Positions 25,882 through 29,524 of a DNA stretch of 29,524 bases are shown one piece after another. The notes below the pieces were generated by a model that made no database searches, had not been told where the DNA came from, and was given only the letters and a program-made list of their open reading frames with translations. Within the stretch, counting starts at the first letter, position 1. Each line of letters starts with the position of its first letter. Origin of the DNA: DAOPXV01 sp035352535 (GTDB lineage Bacteria > Muiribacteriota > UBA9980); assembly GCA_964545075.1 (NCBI GenBank), contig CAZJFS010000040.1, positions 1 to 29,524 of the forward strand, read 5' to 3'. Both the position numbers and the translations under genes were made by a program.

Positions 25882-26472
25882 TCAAAACTTCGTCGCCTGA
25901 ATAAATATTATAAATTTCGAATACGTTAATCCTATCAAATAACTAAAACATTTGTCAATCATTATTAAATAAAGTTTTCCCCGATGTTTCTCCGGCGCTT
26001 TTTCACATTTCATTTTTCCCAGAACGCTCATGCAATCGTTTCTAATATAGGCTTCCTTAGTGTCCAAAAGATCTATCAATAAGCCGGAAGCCGTATTATT
26101 TTTCATTTTCGACAAAATACTTATAACTGATGAAATCTTCAATTCGGTCCTGAATTTAGACAATTCCTTCACTATATCACACCGGCGGGAAAAATATCCG
26201 TCAGATTTAAAAATACGCTTGTACGCTTCAATGCTCGTATTTCAATCAATGTTTTCATACACCCTGACGGCTTCAAATTGCACTCCAAAATCACGATCTC
26301 CAAGCGAATTTTTATAAATTTCAACGCAGTTCGTAGATATTTCCAAGTTCAACTATAGCGGCCCTTTTAAGGTCATATCCATGAGAATCGTAACCATTCA
26401 CCGCCCATGATATTTTTTCGATCTTCATATCACCGCGTTTATAGCCTTCACTATAAAGTTTTTTTCATCCAT
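25882..26472 (-). pseudogene. Decayed HEAT-repeat protein gene
   Basis: An ATG at 26472 with AAGG just upstream opens a frame that fails in a run of seven A (26459-26465, minus strand). One more A would join it to a frame reading KRGDMKIEKISWAVNGYDSH and then LKRAAIVELGN. A second shift near 26335 leads to VEIYKNSLGDRDFGVQFEAV. An in-frame TGA at 26244-26242 interrupts it, and the same frame then continues through NTSIEAYKRIF to a 96-residue open stretch with the HEAT-like helix pair GLLIDLLDTKEAYIRNDCMS / VLGKMKC. The final ~25 codons overlap the likely promoter of the glucan operon and may not belong to the original gene. HEAT repeats mediate protein contacts. Sequencing errors at the A-run could account for one of the three lesions but not all. 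Confidence 0.65.
25929..25958 (-). promoter_or_regulatory. Candidate promoter of the glucan operon
   Basis: Minus strand TTGACA (25958-25953), 18-base spacer, TAGGAT (25934-25929). The -35 is perfect and the -10 matches at 4 of 6 bases. It lies 78 bases before the TTG start. A TATAAT closer to the gene lacks a -35. No clear operator palindrome was found. Confidence 0.4.
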
Positions 26473-26499
26473 TTAACCTTCTTAATTTTTATTTTATCA

Positions 26500-26913
26500 T
26501 TATTTCTTTTCAGCATGCGCTTTCTGACGGGCTTTAATAACGAGGTCGTGGATCTTGCAGGAAGCGGGATTTGGAACGGCATATTCTATGCGCATTTCCC
26601 TCCATTTTTGGTTGTTATCGTTATGTACGATGATCTCGCCCGTGAATTCAGCTCCCGAATTTATCTCGACTATTTTTTCTATCTTTATATCTTCCGCCAG
26701 TCCCCAGAATAACCCGCCGTTACTCTGTCCCGGCATTTTAAATTCCCGTGAGCCGTTATTATTATCCGCAACTTCATATGTAACGTATAATTGATTTTTT
26801 GATATATCGCTTACGTCTATTGTTAAAATAGCGTGTGAAGGAGTTGTTATCGATAAAATAATAATAACGGTAATGCTTATGATCAACGCCAATTTTAAAG
26901 ATATTTTATTCAT
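26500..26913 (-). CDS. Small exported protein of unknown function
   Basis: 137 residues with a long hydrophobic signal peptide (about 1-28, cleavage after PSHA). The mature part of about 108 residues alternates beta-type and polar segments (QLYVTYEVADNN, GGLFWGLAEDIKIEKIVEI, EFTGEIIVHND, REMRIEYAVPNP) and has a single Cys and a basic tail. It looks like a small beta-sandwich, but I recognise no family. AAGGCGG lies about 9 bases before the ATG. A TATAAT is present at 26955-26950 on the minus strand with a weak -35. The decayed HEAT-repeat gene follows 27 bases downstream, so the two may once have formed an operon. Confidence 0.7.
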   Translation of the reverse strand: MNKISLKLALIISITVIIILSITTPSHAILTIDVSDISKNQLYVTYEVADNNNGSREFKMPGQSNGGLFWGLAEDIKIEKIVEINSGAEFTGEIIVHNDNNQKWREMRIEYAVPNPASCKIHDLVIKARQKAHAEKK

Positions 26914-27107
26914 AATGTATCCGCCTTTTTCAGATATATAGACCGAATAATTATACTACAATAAATTCGGAAATTGAAATATTATTTTTTCATGATATTA
27001 TTCGTCGATCCGTCTATTTTGGCATAACCGAATTATACCCTTCACGCAGCATTTAAACCAAAGACATCCAAATCAAAATTTATAGCTTTAAAAATTCTCC
27101 AAACGTG

Positions 27108-27116
27108 TGATATAAT
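27108..27116 (+). promoter_or_regulatory. Extended -10 promoter for the 27158-28118 unit
   Basis: TGATATAAT at 27108-27116 matches TGnTATAAT. The -35 region (27085-27093) is weak. It stands 41 bases before the first start codon. Confidence 0.5.
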
Positions 27117-27157
27117 ATTTTAAGTTAAAATTCTTAATTATAAGGCGGGCGGTTAAA

Positions 27158-27352
27158 ATGCAGAAAGCTTTTGATTTCGTATTGTATCCATTTGAAGACG
27201 GGTCGACGGGCGAACCAACCGCGTTCAAAAAACCGTCGATATTTATGAACGATCTGATCGAAAAAGGCTGGATCATAGATAAATACACCATCTACACCAG
27301 CGGTTCGCGCCTTTTGGTGCTGGCCCATAAAAACGACGAGGCCGGAAAATAA
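27158..27352 (+). CDS. Small DUF4177-like protein
   Basis: 64 residues: MQKAFDFVLYPF, a helix IFMNDLIEKGWIIDKYTIY and a last strand SGSRLLVLAHK. The helix with a Glu-Lys-Gly-Trp turn followed by two strands is the pattern of small DUF4177-type proteins of unknown function; the assignment is by fold pattern only. A purine-rich AAGGCGGGCGG precedes the ATG, and an extended -10 promoter lies further upstream. The PHP-domain gene starts 37 bases later in the same direction with its own good SD, so they are probably co-transcribed. The minus-strand ORFs over this segment are judged spurious. Confidence 0.65.
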   Translation: MQKAFDFVLYPFEDGSTGEPTAFKKPSIFMNDLIEKGWIIDKYTIYTSGSRLLVLAHKNDEAGK

Positions 27353-27389
27353 AATAAAGCTATAACATAAAAACAGGAGAAGCCGCGAT

Positions 27390-28118
27390 ATGCAAAACTT
27401 GAACGCCCGGTACGATCTTCATAACCACACCAGCTGGTCGGACGGAAAATACGCTCCCGAAAAGATAATAGAAGCCGCGATAGAACATAAAATTTCGGTC
27501 ATAGGCATAACCGATCATTACAACACAAAAAAATGCCGCTCGATCGAACCCCGAAAATTAAACGCCTATATAGAAGATATCAGCGAACTGAGATCGATCT
27601 ACGCCGGCGACATAAAAGTCCTCTGCGGCCTGGAAACGCACCTGAACAGATTTCCCGAAGTTTTCAAAAAATTCGATTTCGAAGCCACCGCAAGGCTCGA
27701 CTACCTTCTTTTCGAATATATTGAATACTTCCCGGCCGAAACCGATATCGCGCGCCTCGAAGAAACCGTTAAAAATATCTTATGTCCCGTCGGCCTCGCT
27801 CACACGGACGCGGCTTTTTTAAATTCCGACAACGAAAAATTCAACTCGCTCGAAAACATGATAAATTTCATGCGCGCAAACGATATTTTCTGGGAATTCA
27901 ATTACGGTCTCAGAAACAGCGACCCCTTCGACCATTATTTTTCCGCCGGCGACAACCCGCAAATATCAGCCTTTTTCCAAGCACTCGAGCGAAACGGCAT
28001 CAAAGTCTCAACCGGTTCCGACACGCACAACTTCGATAACTACATGAAAGACCTTGAAAGGCTTGAGATCGCGGACCGCATCATCTCGAAATTCGGATTG
28101 AAAAAAGTGCAGTTTTAA
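27390..28118 (+). CDS. PHP-domain metal-dependent phosphoesterase
   Basis: 242 residues. Metal-binding motifs of the PHP family are in place: motif I DLHNHTSWSDG (about 9-19), motif II GITDHYN (38-44), a Glu in CGLETH (about 79-84), a His in GLAHTDA (about 137-143) and the C-terminal GSDTHN (about 218-223). These bind a cluster of two or three metal ions that hydrolyses phosphate esters. Stand-alone PHP proteins include histidinol phosphatase (HisK-type) and nucleotide phosphoesterases. No histidine biosynthesis gene is near, so the substrate is open. AGGAGA lies 8 bases before the ATG. This is the last chromosomal gene before the tRNA-Gly remnant and recombinase. Confidence 0.9.
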   Translation: MQNLNARYDLHNHTSWSDGKYAPEKIIEAAIEHKISVIGITDHYNTKKCRSIEPRKLNAYIEDISELRSIYAGDIKVLCGLETHLNRFPEVFKKFDFEATARLDYLLFEYIEYFPAETDIARLEETVKNILCPVGLAHTDAAFLNSDNEKFNSLENMINFMRANDIFWEFNYGLRNSDPFDHYFSAGDNPQISAFFQALERNGIKVSTGSDTHNFDNYMKDLERLEIADRIISKFGLKKVQF

Positions 28119-28464
28119 TTTTTCTATTAAACTTTTACTTATTCTTTCTATTTCTCTTTTTTGCCTGCTTCGAATTAACGCAAAAACAATTGCGTTAGTT
28201 CGAGGCGCTTTAAGCATACGGTTTTTTTAAGTTAATTTATTTTCTAAAGCGTTGCGCCGAAATTCATCGCGCAAAAAATATCCGCTTATTTTAATATGTG
28301 GCACTATTGTGCCTCTTAATATTTTATGCTTGATTTCCGTCATCTCGTTTAGTATAATCAATCTAACTTTTATTGTAGTTAGTTGCAAGAGTCTTGTAAT
28401 TAAGAAAACGGAAACGGTTCTTATGGCACATCTTGTTAGAATTACACACTTTTTACACACCGCC
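28119..28464. other. A+T-rich intergenic region without a gene
   Basis: Short ORFs on both strands (such as 28227-28472 and 28252-28491) overlap one another, have no SD or recognisable domain and are probably chance. The region holds the inverted repeat at 28166-28207 and two TTACACAC words 11 bases apart (28442 and 28453). Confidence 0.6.
28166..28207. repeat. Long imperfect inverted repeat
   Basis: Arms 28170-28183 and 28190-28203 pair over 14 positions with one G/T mismatch around the loop AAACAA. With wobble pairs the stem extends to 28166-28207. No U-tract follows directly on either strand, so a classical terminator is unlikely, though it may stop transcription after the PHP gene. Confidence 0.6.
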
Positions 28465-28505
28465 AAAAGCAAAACACCCCGGAACTATTAATTCCAAGGT
28501 GTTTC
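28465..28505 (-). terminator. Terminator of the displaced tRNA-Gly gene
   Basis: Minus strand AAACACC (28504-28498) and TTCC pair with GGAA and GGTGTTT (28478-28472 side), with a two-base internal loop, then TTTTGCTTTT. It directly follows the tRNA 3' end, as expected for the gene's native terminator. Confidence 0.8.
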
Positions 28506-28509
28506 AGTT

Positions 28510-28540
28510 AGAGCGGGAAACGGGGATCGAACCCGCTAAC
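28510..28540 (-). tRNA. tRNA-Gly 3' fragment (T arm and acceptor strand), probable att site
   Basis: On the minus strand GCGGG-TTCGATC-CCCGT forms a T arm (28536-28520). It is followed by the acceptor 3' strand TTCCCGC (28519-28513) and T (28512) at the discriminator position. GCGGGAA/TTCCCGC with U73 is typical of bacterial tRNA-Gly. CTA follows in place of an encoded CCA. No matching 5' acceptor strand GCGGGAA or D/anticodon arms lie upstream (28541-28620), so only the 3' part is here. This is the usual scar of a tyrosine recombinase element that inserted in the tRNA 3' end; the restored tRNA should lie beyond the right edge. Confidence 0.8.
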
Positions 28541-28571
28541 ATAGCAATTACTTCTTATTACTTTTAGTTGG

Positions 28572-28600
28572 TTGACATTTCAAAACCTTTGTTGTATAAT
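28572..28600 (+). promoter_or_regulatory. Sigma70 promoter for the recombinase gene
   Basis: TTGACA (28572-28577), a 17-base spacer, TATAAT (28595-28600); a perfect consensus. It leaves a leader of about 110 bases that carries three 11-base-spaced repeats. Confidence 0.85.
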
Positions 28601-28653
28601 GATTTATATGAAATATTTCTATTACTTTTAAATTCCTTGAATTCATAGCAAAG

Positions 28654-28683
28654 GTTACACTAAAGTTACACCAGGGGTACACC
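28654..28683 (+). repeat. Three direct repeats spaced 11 bases (GTTACAC type)
   Basis: GTTACAC at 28654, GTTACACC at 28665 and GGTACACC at 28676, one per helical turn. The position between promoter and integrase start suggests arm-type sites for the recombinase, or sites for an excisionase or repressor. Confidence 0.55.
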
Positions 28684-28719
28684 AATTGTTTTCAAAAAAA
28701 TTATTACGAGGTGATCAAA

Positions 28720-29524
28720 ATGCCAATATATAACTTTTGTAAAAAATGCAAATCCACGTTCGCTCTAATCGATAAAAAATGCAAAAAATGCGGTCATCCG
28801 GTCCAGCGTCAGGGGCGGACATACCGGATCGTAGTTAAATCGAATCATAAAGTCGTTACCCAGACGATCCCTAACAGCTTAGAACGCGCAAGAGAGATCG
28901 AAGCAAAGATAAAAACTGAGATGGTTGATGGCGAGTATTTTGACCGGCGTAAGGCAACCCACACTATCGATGAAGTCTGGCAAAAATATTTAGAGTCATA
29001 CAAGGCCCGCGGTAAGGCGTGGCACAAGGAAGAACTCAGATATAACTGTACTCTTAAAGGGAAGTTCGGTAAAAGAACCCTCGCAAGTATAACCCCATTC
29101 GAAGTTGAAAAATATATAACCGAACTCAGAAAAACAATGACGAAGTTCAAAAAGCCTTATAGCCCCAAGAGCATCGTCAATATAATCGACCTTATGGGCG
29201 TGCTTTACAACTATGCCATTAAATTCGATCTTTACGACGGAGAAAACCCGTGCAACAAGGTTAAAAGACCTAAGATAAATAACCTGATCACGAACATCCT
29301 CAACATCGATCAGACCAAACGGATGCTCAAAACGTTAAGTTCTTTCGAAGATCAGAAAGTATCGAATCTGATACGCTTCCTGCTTTTCACGGGCATCCGG
29401 CGCGGCGAAGCGTTCAAACTCGAATGGAAGGACATTAACTTCAGCGAAGGCCGCATAATTCTTCGAGATCCAAAAGGCGGCAGGGATGAGCATATTTTTT
29501 TAAACGAGAGCGCCCTTAAAATCC
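28720..29524 (+). CDS. int: Tyrosine recombinase/integrase with N-terminal zinc ribbon, 3' end missing
   Basis: Open to the window edge; 268 residues are visible. ATG 28720 is chosen because GAGGTGAT ends 4 bases before it. Residues 1-27 form a zinc ribbon (C7, C10, C21, C24). An arm-binding strand region follows to about 75. The SAM-like core-binding domain (about 82-185) contains HTIDEVWQKYL and ITPFEVEKYI. The catalytic domain then begins, with the first catalytic Arg227 in LLFTGIRRGEAFKLEWKDI and a likely Lys252 in RDPKGGRDEHIFLN. The HxxR and Tyr motifs lie beyond the window. It would integrate and excise an element at the adjacent tRNA-Gly 3' end. A perfect sigma70 promoter precedes it, which hints at steady expression or repressor control. 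Confidence 0.93.
   Translation, partial: MPIYNFCKKCKSTFALIDKKCKKCGHPVQRQGRTYRIVVKSNHKVVTQTIPNSLERAREIEAKIKTEMVDGEYFDRRKATHTIDEVWQKYLESYKARGKAWHKEELRYNCTLKGKFGKRTLASITPFEVEKYITELRKTMTKFKKPYSPKSIVNIIDLMGVLYNYAIKFDLYDGENPCNKVKRPKINNLITNILNIDQTKRMLKTLSSFEDQKVSNLIRFLLFTGIRRGEAFKLEWKDINFSEGRIILRDPKGGRDEHIFLNESALKI

Noticed and set aside
25884..25929. TATAAT close to the glucan operon start as its main -10
   Set aside because: No acceptable -35 at 16-18 bases; the TTGACA further upstream pairs with a weaker -10 instead.
28227..28491. Overlapping ORFs of about 80 residues on both strands
   Set aside because: A+T-rich chance frames without SD; one runs through the tRNA terminator.
28541..28620. Rest of a complete tRNA-Gly upstream of the T arm
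   Set aside because: No GCGGGAA, D arm or anticodon arm can be found at the expected distance, so only a 3' fragment is present.

Overview
This is a bacterial chromosomal window with a moderate A+T bias. Ile is often encoded by ATA, TTG and GTG starts are common, Shine-Dalgarno (SD) sequences are strong, and several promoters match the sigma70 consensus TTGACA-N17-TATAAT exactly. HtrA, exported proteins and large hybrid histidine kinases suggest a free-living bacterium, probably with a Gram-negative type envelope. I cannot name the phylum; no ribosomal or other marker gene is present.

Left part (1-8.5 kb): the 3' end of an HtrA/DegP protease gene overlaps a small SET-domain gene. These converge on a two-gene signalling unit on the minus strand: an NMT1/THI5-type sensor hybrid kinase followed by a receiver-kinase protein. 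Next come an exported PCMT-family methyltransferase (minus), a divergent pair encoding a small membrane protein and a DUF402 protein (plus), and an ADP-ribosylglycohydrolase (minus).

Middle (8.5-17 kb, all minus): a DEAD-box RNA helicase is separated from the ADP-ribosylglycohydrolase by a strong terminator hairpin. Then come an exported zinc-dependent phospholipase C-like protein with a polytopic membrane protein, followed by a short decayed copy of the phospholipase gene's 3' end; an exported ankyrin-repeat protein with an exported protein of unknown function; a cNMP-binding/PAS protein; and a GIY-YIG protein.

Sugar-use operon (17.1-25.9 kb, minus): read in transcription order, it encodes a secreted GH144/glycoamylase-type glucanase with a C-terminal CBM9-like domain, a solute-binding protein fused to a MalF-type permease, a MalG-type permease, a GH94 phosphorylase and a GH1 beta-glucosidase. 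It reads as extracellular cleavage of a beta-glucan, uptake of oligosaccharides, then phosphorolysis and hydrolysis in the cytoplasm. Beta-1,2-glucan is the best guess for the substrate, from the GH144 family. No ATPase gene for the transporter is present.

Right part (25.9-29.5 kb): a decayed HEAT-repeat gene, a small exported protein, then a small DUF4177-like protein and a PHP-domain phosphoesterase (plus). At 28.47-28.54 kb lies the 3' end of a tRNA-Gly gene with its own terminator but without its 5' part. It is followed at once by a tyrosine recombinase gene that runs off the window. This is most likely the left boundary of an integrated mobile element, and the biology beyond the right edge of the window probably belongs to it.
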